DNA of 9,271 nt, from the NCBI GenBank assembly GCA_003555185.1, contig PWFZ01000253.1, positions 1 through 9,271 on the forward strand, given 5' to 3'. This DNA is from Balneolaceae bacterium (GTDB lineage Bacteria; Bacteroidota; Rhodothermia; Balneolales; Balneolaceae). Under the pieces are notes generated by a model that was not told the origin of the DNA, made no database searches, and saw nothing but the letters and a program-made list of their open reading frames with translations. Shown piece after piece: positions 1 through 6,859 of this stretch. The translations under genes and the position numbers were made by a program. Every line of letters begins with the position of its first letter. Position 1 is the stretch's first letter.

Positions 1-2
1 AA

Positions 3-1880
3 AATGAACTTCCCTTTACCTTGGTTCCCGTATTTGGAGCTACGCTGACCACAGTAGGAATATTTATCCCCCTCTTTTTTGCGATGGAAGAGCTTCAGCT
101 GTTTCTCGTGCCGCTGGCCATTGCGTTGACCCTTACCCTGATCTCATCCGTGATTGTTGCCCTTAGCTGGATTCCATACTCCCTGATTTGGCTGGTCCCA
201 TCTTCCCCAAAAAAGGAGGAGAAGAATCTGAAAAAACGAGTGAACCGGGCGGTGAACCGTTATCTGATCCGAACGTTCTACTGGCGTCACAGACTGAGGT
301 GGGTATTTTATGCAGGCTTAATTGCCCTGTTTGGCATTCCGTTGTTTGCCATTGAAGAACCCGACTGGGAAGAGACTAGCTGGCCTGAAATTTCGCAGAT
401 CTATTTTGATAACCGCAGCGATATCGATCCGTGGATTGGGGGTGTAACCTATAAATTCTTTGATGAAACCTACTTTGGTACACCCTGGGGAGGGCGCGAT
501 CAGGAGAGTATCTTCATTAACATAAGAACTCCACAGGGTACACCGATTGATGAGATCGATGAAATGGCACGTAACTTTGAGGCGATTGCAGTGCCCCACG
601 CCCATGCGTTTAGTTATTATGAGACGGAAATTTCGGAATATTCTGGTGCAAGGCTTCAGTTCTATATCAAAGACGAATATCTGTTTGAATCGGCCCCCTA
701 CCAGTTTTATGGTGAGGCGATGTTTCTGGCAGCACGCACCGGTAATTCGGGGATTAGTGTCAGTGGTTTGGGAGATGGATTCAGTACCGGATTTGGATCA
801 TCAATTTCGGGGCAAAGAATTAGCCTTCAGGGGTTTTCGTTCGATGAACTGCTGCTGCTGGCAGAAGATATTGCCGCCAGGTTGAAGGTGAATCAGCGTG
901 TGCGTGATGTGGATATTCACAGTGTGGGATGGCGCAGCCCGGAGATGTTTCAGTACGTGCTGAATTTACAGGAAGATAAAATGGTGATGAAGGGAATGGA
1001 CCGGAGGGCTGTACTTGATGCCATCAGTCTCGATGTAAATCCCATAAACACATTTGGCCTGGTAGATATGAACGGAGAACGGATGTATCTGATGGGGCAA
1101 AATCAAGCACAAACCCGATATGAAGAGGACTTTTTACACCGGGCGCGAAGTAGTGGGAATCTGCTTTTTACCATCGATGAAATTGCTGAGTTAACGCGCG
1201 AACAGACGATGGCGCAAATCATAAGGGAAGACCAGGCGTACCAGCGAACGCTTACGGTTGATTTTTTAGGCCCGCATCGCCTTGCCCGAAATTATATTGA
1301 ATCGGTACTGGATGAAGTGCCTGTTCCGGTAGGAGCATCGATCACCTTTGGCGGTGGATTCTTCTCGTGGGGCAGCAGCGATCAGCTCGATAACTACCTG
1401 CTTCTACTGTTTCTCACGGTACTGAGCGTTTGGATGATAGTCTCTGCACTGCTCGAAAGCTGGTTCGATCCCTTGGTCGTTATCCTTGCCATTCCGCTGA
1501 GCCTGATCGGGGTAATGATGGGTGCCCTTTTTCACGATATTAATTTCGATCAGGGGGCTATTGCCGGAACACTGCTTGCGGTAGGTGTAGTGGTCAATAA
1601 TTCCATCCTGTTGATTCACGAAAAACAGCGCAGCCGGGCGCTCGGCATCCATGGTTTTAAAAGCTGGGTGCGGGTCTATCGAAACAAGATGCGCGCGGTG
1701 ATGATTACCTCACTGACCACAATCGGCGGCCTACTACCACTCATTTTTATTGGTGATAATGCATTCTGGACCGACCTGGCGGTTGTCGTCGCCTGGGGAT
1801 TGAGTACAAGTTTATTACTGATTTTACTTTTGATGGGCGTGTGGGAGGCAGATGACAAAAGTGAGTCACCTACGCACTAG
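3..1880 (+). CDS. RND-family efflux transporter permease, C-terminal part (5' end outside window)
   Basis: This is the inner-membrane, proton-driven pump subunit of a tripartite RND exporter, which normally works with a periplasmic adaptor and an outer-membrane channel. The frame is open to the left edge, so the TTG at 21 is not the start; 625 residues are visible out of the roughly 1000-1060 usual for the family. Visible residues 9-27 and 35-61 are two hydrophobic helices with the RND signature ATLTTVGIFIPL. A helix at about 100-117 is followed by a large soluble porter/docking region (about 118-455). A four-to-five helix bundle follows (465-484, 490-510, 519-539, 565-584, 590-612) with ESWFDPLVVILAIPLSLIG, GVVVNNSILLIHEKQ and TSLTTIGGLLPL, all typical of RND C-terminal halves. 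The proton-relay helix TM4 is off the window, so the subfamily (HAE versus heavy-metal) and substrate cannot be judged. The last six residues (SESPTH) and the stop are encoded within a repeat. No terminator with a T-tract follows. Confidence 0.93.
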   Translation, partial: NELPFTLVPVFGATLTTVGIFIPLFFAMEELQLFLVPLAIALTLTLISSVIVALSWIPYSLIWLVPSSPKKEEKNLKKRVNRAVNRYLIRTFYWRHRLRWVFYAGLIALFGIPLFAIEEPDWEETSWPEISQIYFDNRSDIDPWIGGVTYKFFDETYFGTPWGGRDQESIFINIRTPQGTPIDEIDEMARNFEAIAVPHAHAFSYYETEISEYSGARLQFYIKDEYLFESAPYQFYGEAMFLAARTGNSGISVSGLGDGFSTGFGSSISGQRISLQGFSFDELLLLAEDIAARLKVNQRVRDVDIHSVGWRSPEMFQYVLNLQEDKMVMKGMDRRAVLDAISLDVNPINTFGLVDMNGERMYLMGQNQAQTRYEEDFLHRARSSGNLLFTIDEIAELTREQTMAQIIREDQAYQRTLTVDFLGPHRLARNYIESVLDEVPVPVGASITFGGGFFSWGSSDQLDNYLLLLFLTVLSVWMIVSALLESWFDPLVVILAIPLSLIGVMMGALFHDINFDQGAIAGTLLAVGVVVNNSILLIHEKQRSRALGIHGFKSWVRVYRNKMRAVMITSLTTIGGLLPLIFIGDNAFWTDLAVVVAWGLSTSLLLILLLMGVWEADDKSESPTH

Positions 1881-1953
1881 GCTTCGGTGACCAGGGAAGT
1901 GAGTAACCTACGCCATCTACTACGCTAAAGCTTCGAGCTTCGATGACCGGGGA
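1859..1953. repeat. Imperfect tandem repeat overlapping the 3' end of the RND gene
   Basis: Two related units lie head to tail. The front halves AAGTGAGTCACCTACGC (1859-1875) and AAGTGAGTAACCTACGC (1897-1913) differ at one base. The back halves GCTTCGGTGACCAGGGA (1881-1897) and GCTTCGATGACCGGGGA (1937-1953) differ at two bases. The second unit carries extra sequence in the middle, including CTACTACGCTAAAGCTTCG. The first unit runs through the last codons and the TAG stop of the RND gene. CTACGC/GCTTCG-rich repeats of this look occur between genes in many bacteria, from memory; the family is not named here. Confidence 0.7.
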
Positions 1954-1960
1954 AAAGTAC

Positions 1961-1979
1961 CACGGGCAGCCTGCCCGTG
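1961..1979. repeat. Short perfect palindrome (hairpin)
   Basis: CACGGGCAG and CTGCCCGTG are perfect 9-bp inverted arms around a single C. The site sits between the convergent RND and M23 genes. It could form a strong hairpin in transcripts from either side, but no run of T follows on either strand, so it is better called a REP-like palindrome than an intrinsic terminator. It may still slow or end transcription. Confidence 0.7.
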
Positions 1980-2014
1980 ATGTTTGGATAGGTTGAAATA
2001 GAGTCGTCATAAAG

Positions 2015-2067
2015 TGTTCCGATGGAACGCCACCCTGTTCCGCTAGGAACATTTGGTGGGTAGACGA
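2015..2067 (+). repeat. REP-like palindromic repeat, copy 1
   Basis: The element holds two GTTCC-N3/4-GGAAC hairpins in a row: GTTCC-GAT-GGAAC at 2016-2028 and GTTCC-GCTA-GGAAC at 2039-2050 (arms extended by T/A). The second is enclosed by outer arms CCACC and GGTGG and followed by GTAGACGA. The 36 bases at 2029-2064 match 3203-3238 at 33 positions. The copy lies 20 bases from the stop codon of the M23 gene, in the convergent intergenic region. Role unknown; such elements in other bacteria protect mRNA ends or are mobilised by RAYT transposases, but no such gene is in the window. Confidence 0.75.
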
Positions 2068-2087
2068 AATTGATTCAGACCCAAAAA

Positions 2088-2993
2088 TCATTCATTTGAA
2101 ACATCCAAAAGAACATCCCCATCAAAATCCCTGATGACAATTCGGTCCGGTGTAAATTCTCTGCCTTCAGGGTTTACATACATCATAAAGCGCTGATGTT
2201 CATCATGCCTTCGATCCGCATTAAAATAGATTCCATTTTGCAACTGCTCTTTTCTGTCAGTCCATCCTCTGGCAACAATGTCGTAGTAGTCCGCTTTTCG
2301 GTGTTCATCATCTTTAAACAGTTCAACGGAATTAGCGGTCATACTTTGCAAAGGCATATCTAAACGTATAATACCACTTTCTGTAAATTCTGCAGGTATT
2401 TCTCCCGGCTCATCATGGGGGAGAATTTCAAGTGGATTTTTACTGTACCGTTCATCCCGCCTGTTAGGATTGGAAAGGTTCACAAAATAGCCGAGGTGCA
2501 GATGGTTATAGCTTGCCCCCGTACTTCCAACCGTGCCCACTACATCATCGCTGTTGACCCAATCGCCCACTTGTACGGAGATACTGTGCAGGTGCAGATA
2601 ACTGGTTGCGAGGCTGTCAGAATGTTTTACCGTAACGGCATTTCCTGCGCCTGTACCGCTGCCACTATAGTGGTCAGTTTCTACTACTTCGCCGGGCAGT
2701 ACAGGATATACATTTGTACCCTGAGAGGCGGGCAGGTCAATACCGGCATGAAAATCGTAACCGCTGGGCAAACTTCGTGGTCCGTATTGGGCGTACGATA
2801 AATCACTGTTAGGCTGTTGGTCACGGCTGATAGGCCACTGGGCATTTTCAATATCTACCGTTTCGCGGACCTGTTCGGTCTCTTCCTCGTTATTGTCGGG
2901 GTCAGCTGTTGGTGAACTTTCTTCAGAGCACCCGATAATTAAAAACACGGTAACGAACAGAGAGATAAAAGTTTGCAAGGAGATGCGAGTCAT
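2088..2993 (-). CDS. M23 family metallopeptidase lipoprotein (LytM-like)
   Basis: This is a predicted zinc endopeptidase that cuts peptidoglycan cross-links or related peptides, or a LytM-type regulator of amidases. The 301-residue reading starts at ATG 2993, chosen because it gives a proper lipoprotein signal: MTRISLQT, a hydrophobic stretch, then LIIGC with Cys22 as the lipidated residue. An ATG at 3050 would add 19 residues in front of the signal and is unlikely. An acidic, low-complexity linker (about 23-48) follows. The M23 core spans about 65-175: HAGID supplies His82 and Asp86, SYLHLH supplies His134/His136, and NHLHLG supplies His164 and His166. These are the HxxxD and HxH zinc/catalytic motifs, so the enzyme looks active. 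Residues about 200-301 form a small unrecognised C-terminal domain. The signal and lipobox imply an envelope lipoprotein; which membrane is not shown. No Shine-Dalgarno site is seen. It converges on the RND gene and has repeat copies on both sides. Confidence 0.92.
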   Translation of the reverse strand: MTRISLQTFISLFVTVFLIIGCSEESSPTADPDNNEEETEQVRETVDIENAQWPISRDQQPNSDLSYAQYGPRSLPSGYDFHAGIDLPASQGTNVYPVLPGEVVETDHYSGSGTGAGNAVTVKHSDSLATSYLHLHSISVQVGDWVNSDDVVGTVGSTGASYNHLHLGYFVNLSNPNRRDERYSKNPLEILPHDEPGEIPAEFTESGIIRLDMPLQSMTANSVELFKDDEHRKADYYDIVARGWTDRKEQLQNGIYFNADRRHDEHQRFMMYVNPEGREFTPDRIVIRDFDGDVLLDVSNE

Positions 2994-3018
2994 AAAATTA
3001 TATTGGTTGGAATGGGTG

Positions 3019-3050
3019 CAAAAGATATTTGATACTGCGGTTGAATACAA
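3019..3050 (-). promoter_or_regulatory. Candidate Bacteroidota-type promoter for the M23 gene
   Basis: On the minus strand TTG (3050-3048) is followed after exactly 20 bases by TATCTTTT (3027-3020) then G. This resembles the Bacteroidota housekeeping consensus TTTG-N19-21-TAnnTTTG, with one mismatch in the downstream box. The box lies about 25 bases upstream of ATG 2993, which leaves a short leader and agrees with the start chosen. Inference from pattern and position only. Confidence 0.4.
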
Positions 3051-3123
3051 CCGGTAATCCGATGGTTGGTTCCAATATATAAGGGGGCATCAAAAAAATG
3101 ACATTTAAACCAATCACCAAAGG

Positions 3124-3144
3124 CGTCCACCCACCAAGCGTTCC
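3124..3144 (-). repeat. REP-like repeat, inverted partial copy
   Basis: Read on the minus strand, this 21-base stretch (GGAACGCTTGGTGGGTGGAC plus G) matches 2046-2066 of copy 1 at 18 positions. It is the tail half of the element in the opposite orientation. With the forward copy at 3203 it brackets about 58 bases of unassigned sequence. Confidence 0.55.
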
Positions 3145-3202
3145 GATGATTAATTGACAAATAATCCAGAGAGCTAAACATGTAATTGGACACTTGTCCA
3201 TT

Positions 3203-3258
3203 CCCACCTTGTTCCGCTAGGAACATCTGGTGGGTAGAAACAGACGGTGGGTAGACGA
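3203..3258 (+). repeat. REP-like palindromic repeat, copy 2 with a duplicated tail
   Basis: Nested inverted arms are clear: CCCACC (3203-3208) with GGTGGG (3229-3234), and inside them GTTCC (3211-3215), loop GCTA, GGAAC (3220-3224). It matches copy 1 at 33 of 36 bases. A second tail piece, GGTGGGTAGACGA at 3246-3258, is identical to 2055-2067 of copy 1, so the tail is present twice here. Confidence 0.75.
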
Positions 3259-3278
3259 CGCAGGAGGATAGATTGTAT

Positions 3279-3303
3279 TCGTTCCGTTAGGAACGTTTGG
3301 TGA
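3279..3303 (+). repeat. REP-like palindromic repeat, copy 3 (shortened)
   Basis: CGTTCC (3280-3285), loop GTTA, GGAACG (3290-3295), then TTTGGTGA. The core hairpin and the start of the tail are conserved, but GGTGGGTAGA is degraded to GGTGATTTTT. It stands about 26 bases from the amidohydrolase terminator. Confidence 0.6.
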
Positions 3304-3328
3304 TTTTTGGTGAATTATTTCAAACCAC

Positions 3329-3365
3329 AAAAAAAAGCCGGATGATGGGAGTCATCCGGCTTTTT
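3329..3365 (-). terminator. Intrinsic terminator of the amidohydrolase gene
   Basis: GCCGGATGA (3337-3345) pairs perfectly with TCATCCGGC (3352-3360). The stem is extended by A-run/T-run pairs to about 3332-3365. On the minus strand the hairpin is followed by eight T (complement of 3329-3336), the form of a Rho-independent terminator for the gene that ends at 3479. The five T at 3361-3365 could also let it act on the plus strand. Confidence 0.85.
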
Positions 3366-3398
3366 GATATTGTTTTTTCTCCTATCCTTAGGCGGGAG

Positions 3399-3420
3399 AT
3401 GCCGGATAGGGGTCCGGCAT
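3399..3420. repeat. ATGCCGGA...TCCGGCAT hairpin repeat
   Basis: ATGCCGGA (3399-3406) and TCCGGCAT (3413-3420) are perfect 8-bp arms around TAGGGG, preceded by GGCGGGAG and followed by GACAG. I recall similar 'GAGATGCCGGAT ... TCCGGCATGACA' palindromes as dispersed intergenic repeats in many unrelated bacteria. It differs in sequence from the GTTCC/GGAAC family nearby and lies 59 bases past the amidohydrolase stop. Confidence 0.65.
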
Positions 3421-3478
3421 GACAGAATTGATAATAAATGTCCCAAATTGCACGCCCTATTTGGAGTGCCTCAGCTTA

Positions 3479-6400
3479 TTAATGCCCATGATTGCTTCCA
3501 TCCATTTCCATGATGGTGTGCCAGTCAAACTGCTCACTGTATCCTTCACGTTCCCACCAGAATGGGAGTCGTTCTTGCGGATGATTGCCAATCTGATTTA
3601 GGGTGGATGCATCATACAAGCGACCGTTAATCATGGTGTAAACTACGTTTTCGGTGTTGTAGATATTATCAAGGGGATCGCCGTCAATCACAATTAAATC
3701 AGCGAGTTTACCGGTTTCCAGTGATCCAATATGATCACCCATACCAATGTAATTCGCACCGTTAATTGTAGCCACACGCAGTGCGTCATGATTACTCATT
3801 CCGCCCTGGGTAAACATCCATGTTTCCCAGTGAGCGGCAAGTCCCTGAAGCTGGCCGTGAGCACCGATATTTACGGTGATGCCACGATCATGAAGTTCTT
3901 TAGCTGCTGCTGCACTTTGGAAATGCCCAATCTCGTACTCCTCTTCCGGAACCATTGTTCTGTGTCGCGAACGTGAATCCACAACGCCTCTTGGAGTAAA
4001 GGTAAGCAGACGCTCTTTTTCCCACACGTTGGTGTGCTGGAACCAATAGAATTCACCACTCATACTTCCATAGTTAACTACCAGTGTAGGTGTGTAGCCC
4101 ACATCAGAAGCTCCCCACGTAGTCAGTACATCGTTGTAGAGCGGGTAAATAGGTACGTTGTGCTCTATACCTGTGTGACCGTCCAAAATCATGCTCATGT
4201 TGTGTGTGAACGTTGAACCACCTTCTGGCACTACATTCACTCCCAGTTCGCGCGCGGCCTGAAGCACCTGTTGGCGCTGATCGCGTCGTGGCTGGTTATA
4301 ACTTTTAACGGATGTTGCGCCAAATGCCTGCGTTCTGCGTATTGCTGATCGCGCATCATCGAGATCATTAATCACCGTTTTCTGCACATTTTCCGCTCCG
4401 TATAATATTCGTCCCGTTGAGAAAATGCGGGGACCGATCATCGTACCGGTTCGCACCATTTCTGCCTGAGAGAAAATCATCTCTGTATTAGATGATGGAT
4501 CGTGGACAGTGGTTACTCCATAGCCCAGGTTTGCAAAATATTCCCACTGTTGGTTCGGGCTCAATCCATGCCGGAAGTTACCGATATGCGCATGCGCATC
4601 TACAAGACCCGGCATGATGGTTTTTCCTTCCACATTTTTTACATGTGCATCATTTGGAATGGATACTTCACCGTCAGGCCCAAGGGCTTCGATTCGATTT
4701 TCGCGAATCACAATCGTCCCGTTCTCAATTACTTCATCACCGTTCATGGTGATAATATGCGCATTTGTAAACGCCACCACGCCTGATGGTTTGTCAGTTT
4801 CAAGCTCTAAGCCGATCCGAATTCCTTCATTATCACCCAGCGGCAGATCTTCGCTTTTACTATCACTCAGAAACTCAAAAGCTTCATCAAGTGCAACAGT
4901 GAAATACTCCTCACCAAGGGTCCAGTGCAGCTTTTCGCCGTCGGCTGACCAATGGAGGTTATAGCCGGCATCTTTTGCCACATGTGTTACAGGGATAGCC
5001 TGAGTTGTAGAACTCAGGTCAATATCAGACCCTACTTGCGGCATTGGCGCGATATAGACTTTGTAAAGCTCATGAAAAGCAATCCATTTGTTGTCCGGGC
5101 TGGGAGTAAATCCAAGCGCATATTGTGAACTGAAATGGTGTTTTTCATCTTGGCCATTCAGGTCAACACTTCTAAAATTGGTTCTCTGCTGGAAGAAAAT
5201 TCGATCTCCATAGGCGTTAAAAATAGGTGTGCCACCGCCATCGCGAATTTTTTTCATCTCACCGCCATCGGCTGAAACCGTATAGATTCCGGGGTTTTGT
5301 GTGTACGCGTGTCCCTGGTGGTTATTACCTGATTCGCGCCGAAATACAATCGTTTCACCATCAGGGGAGAAGGAGGGTTCTCTGTAAATTCCTTTCTCCG
5401 TTGTGATCGTCTGAGGGCTTGCTCTTCTTTGGTTGAGTCTCAGCGTTTTAATTTTGCCAAAATCCTCATCACTCCAGGTAACCCACGCAAGCGTGTTTCC
5501 ATCAGGAGAGAAGGCTGCTTCAAACTCAAGGTTCGTTTCACTTGTAAGGCGCTCCGGTGTGCCATTCGGTAGATCTTTTTTCCAAAGATACCCGGCTGCA
5601 TTAAAGACAAGTGTATTGCCATCGGGTGATGTTATCGCCTGACGGATTGCTTTTGCAGTATACGTGTCCGGTGCGGGATCAAACTCAAAATGGACCACAT
5701 CAGCCAGCGTTTGATTAACCTGTGCGCTGAATGAAATTTCTTCTACTTCAAGGGATTCTACATTCAGGTTATGAAATCCACCCTGAGCCCAGAAAATCAG
5801 GTTCTCACCATTGGGTGTCCAGCTTATGTTGGTATACGGGCCGAAAATTGCCCACGCCTGCTGCTGGTCAGGACTCATATTATCAAATACAGGCTTTTCG
5901 ATTCCTGTTTCTAAATCACGAATGTAGAGAACTGATTTGGTACGAACTCGTTTTACAAATGCCATGCTTTTTCCATCCGGAGAGATGGTTGGGGAGATGG
6001 CTCCACCCGGCCCACCTGTAATTCGTTCAATATCTCCCTCTTGCCGATCATACCGATTAATCACATAAATCTGACTGTTAGGGTCTTTGTTGTACTGAAA
6101 AAATCCTCCTGGATATACATCCTGACTGTAGTAAACATAACGTCCGTCAGGAGATACGACCGGCTGTCCCTTATCCTGCTGATCGTTAGGACGTTCCGTT
6201 AGCTGAATTCCAGATCCACCTGTAATATGGTACATCCAGATTTCACCGGCGCCGAGTGAGCGGCCGGAAGTAAAGTGTTTTCTGGCAACAAGATAATTGC
6301 CATCCGGTGTCCATGATGCGTTATTTAAAAGACGAAAACTCTCGTCGGTAATTTGTTTTGCATCGGAGCCATCGCGGTTCATCACCCAGATGTTATCGCC

Positions 6401-6724
6401 ACCGCCGGCATCACTTGTGAACGATATTTTTGAGCCGTCAGGGCTGAATCGTGGCTGAATTTCATAAGCCAGTCCTTCACGAAGAACGGTAGCTTCACCG
6501 CCCTCAATAGGCATAATGTAAATATTGCCGAGCATATCGAATATAATTTCATCACCCTCAGGGCTTACATCCAGATTCATCCAGGTTCCTTCGCTGGTTT
6601 CGAAACTGATGTCGGTGTAATCAGCCTGATGCTGGGTTACATCCCATTTATCATTATCATTTTCTTGAGCGGTGATGGAAAGTGCAAATACAAAAGAGAA
6701 AAGTAGCAGAAGCAGACGTTTCAT
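3479..6724 (-). CDS. Exported TolB/PD40 beta-propeller - amidohydrolase fusion protein
   Basis: The 1081-residue protein starts with a Sec signal peptide (MKRLLLLLFSFVFALSITAQ, probable cut after about residue 20; no lipobox Cys), so it acts outside the cytoplasm. Residues about 45-610 carry twelve PD40-like motifs of the SPDG type, at about 54, 94, 139, 191, 248, 303, 366, 406, 453, 503, 541 and 592, fitting two six-bladed propellers or a tricorn-like array. Residues about 645-1045 form an amidohydrolase: the N-terminal strand region FTNAHIITMNGD, PGLVDAHAHIG with metal ligands His711 and His713, SVKSY with Lys807 (candidate carbamylated lysine), GIEHN with His855, and GSLETGKLADLIVIDGDPL at the end. 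Where many relatives have GTDAG, with a metal-binding Asp, this protein reads GAHGQ (His956). The family hydrolyses amides, often dipeptides or cyclic imides; the substrate here is not predictable. The start is the only ATG matching a signal peptide; no Shine-Dalgarno site is seen. It is monocistronic, with its own terminator, and divergent from the propeller lipoproteins. Confidence 0.93.
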   Translation of the reverse strand: MKRLLLLLFSFVFALSITAQENDNDKWDVTQHQADYTDISFETSEGTWMNLDVSPEGDEIIFDMLGNIYIMPIEGGEATVLREGLAYEIQPRFSPDGSKISFTSDAGGGDNIWVMNRDGSDAKQITDESFRLLNNASWTPDGNYLVARKHFTSGRSLGAGEIWMYHITGGSGIQLTERPNDQQDKGQPVVSPDGRYVYYSQDVYPGGFFQYNKDPNSQIYVINRYDRQEGDIERITGGPGGAISPTISPDGKSMAFVKRVRTKSVLYIRDLETGIEKPVFDNMSPDQQQAWAIFGPYTNISWTPNGENLIFWAQGGFHNLNVESLEVEEISFSAQVNQTLADVVHFEFDPAPDTYTAKAIRQAITSPDGNTLVFNAAGYLWKKDLPNGTPERLTSETNLEFEAAFSPDGNTLAWVTWSDEDFGKIKTLRLNQRRASPQTITTEKGIYREPSFSPDGETIVFRRESGNNHQGHAYTQNPGIYTVSADGGEMKKIRDGGGTPIFNAYGDRIFFQQRTNFRSVDLNGQDEKHHFSSQYALGFTPSPDNKWIAFHELYKVYIAPMPQVGSDIDLSSTTQAIPVTHVAKDAGYNLHWSADGEKLHWTLGEEYFTVALDEAFEFLSDSKSEDLPLGDNEGIRIGLELETDKPSGVVAFTNAHIITMNGDEVIENGTIVIRENRIEALGPDGEVSIPNDAHVKNVEGKTIMPGLVDAHAHIGNFRHGLSPNQQWEYFANLGYGVTTVHDPSSNTEMIFSQAEMVRTGTMIGPRIFSTGRILYGAENVQKTVINDLDDARSAIRRTQAFGATSVKSYNQPRRDQRQQVLQAARELGVNVVPEGGSTFTHNMSMILDGHTGIEHNVPIYPLYNDVLTTWGASDVGYTPTLVVNYGSMSGEFYWFQHTNVWEKERLLTFTPRGVVDSRSRHRTMVPEEEYEIGHFQSAAAAKELHDRGITVNIGAHGQLQGLAAHWETWMFTQGGMSNHDALRVATINGANYIGMGDHIGSLETGKLADLIVIDGDPLDNIYNTENVVYTMINGRLYDASTLNQIGNHPQERLPFWWEREGYSEQFDWHTIMEMDGSNHGH

Positions 6725-6859
6725 AGTATTAATTTGGTTTATGGTAGATCGCTATGATGTTACTAAAAAAAGGAGAGAATCGTGAATTCTAATATGTAAG
6801 AAGATTTAAATAACGATAAGCATTTATAATTGATGGATACTAAAAAGATCGTTCCATTA

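Larger units (their letters stand above)
2994..3478. other. 485-base intergenic region rich in repeats, no gene seen
   Basis: From left to right the stretch holds a candidate promoter for the M23 gene, an inverted partial copy of the GTTCC/GGAAC repeat, about 58 bases of unassigned AT-rich sequence, two direct repeat copies, an intrinsic terminator for the amidohydrolase gene, and an ATGCCGGA hairpin. Open frames here are short; one on the minus strand (start near 3226) reads MFLAEQGG, which is just the translation of the repeat. I see no RNA gene or riboswitch-like structure. Confidence 0.6.

Noticed and set aside
21..23. TTG as start codon of the RND gene
   Set aside because: The frame is open to the window edge and the first residues are already inside an RND membrane helix, so the true start lies upstream.
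547..885. 112-codon plus-strand frame inside the RND gene
   Set aside because: It is a shifted-frame shadow of the RND coding sequence, without protein-like features.
1870..2091. 73-codon minus-strand open frame containing MFLAEQGG
   Set aside because: It overlaps the repeats, and the same MFLAEQGG string recurs in the frame at 2990-3226 because both translate the palindromic repeat. No homology-like features or signal.
2994..3050. ATG at 3050 as start of the M23 gene
   Set aside because: It would put 19 polar residues before a good lipoprotein signal, and it overlaps the candidate promoter.
3154..3186. TTGACA followed by TGTAAT as a sigma70-like promoter
   Set aside because: The spacing is about 21 bases, too long, and no plus-strand gene follows.
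3419..3601. 60-codon plus-strand frame
   Set aside because: It overlaps the hairpin and the antisense 3' end of the amidohydrolase gene and has no recognisable features; shadow frame.
4586..4599. 14-bp perfect palindrome ATGCGCATGCGCAT
   Set aside because: It is explained by the repeated codons for the Ala-His metal motif DAHAH of the amidohydrolase; no sign of a separate role.
4999..5018. 8-bp inverted repeat CCTGAGTT/AACTCAGG inside the amidohydrolase gene
   Set aside because: It lies within well-supported coding sequence between propeller and hydrolase domains; a chance hairpin is expected in 9 kb, and nothing supports a regulatory role.
6771..6799. AGGAGA followed by GTG and a five-codon frame (plus strand)
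   Set aside because: It is too short to support as a gene or leader peptide; neighbouring genes do not use Shine-Dalgarno sites, and the run is probably chance in the divergent region.
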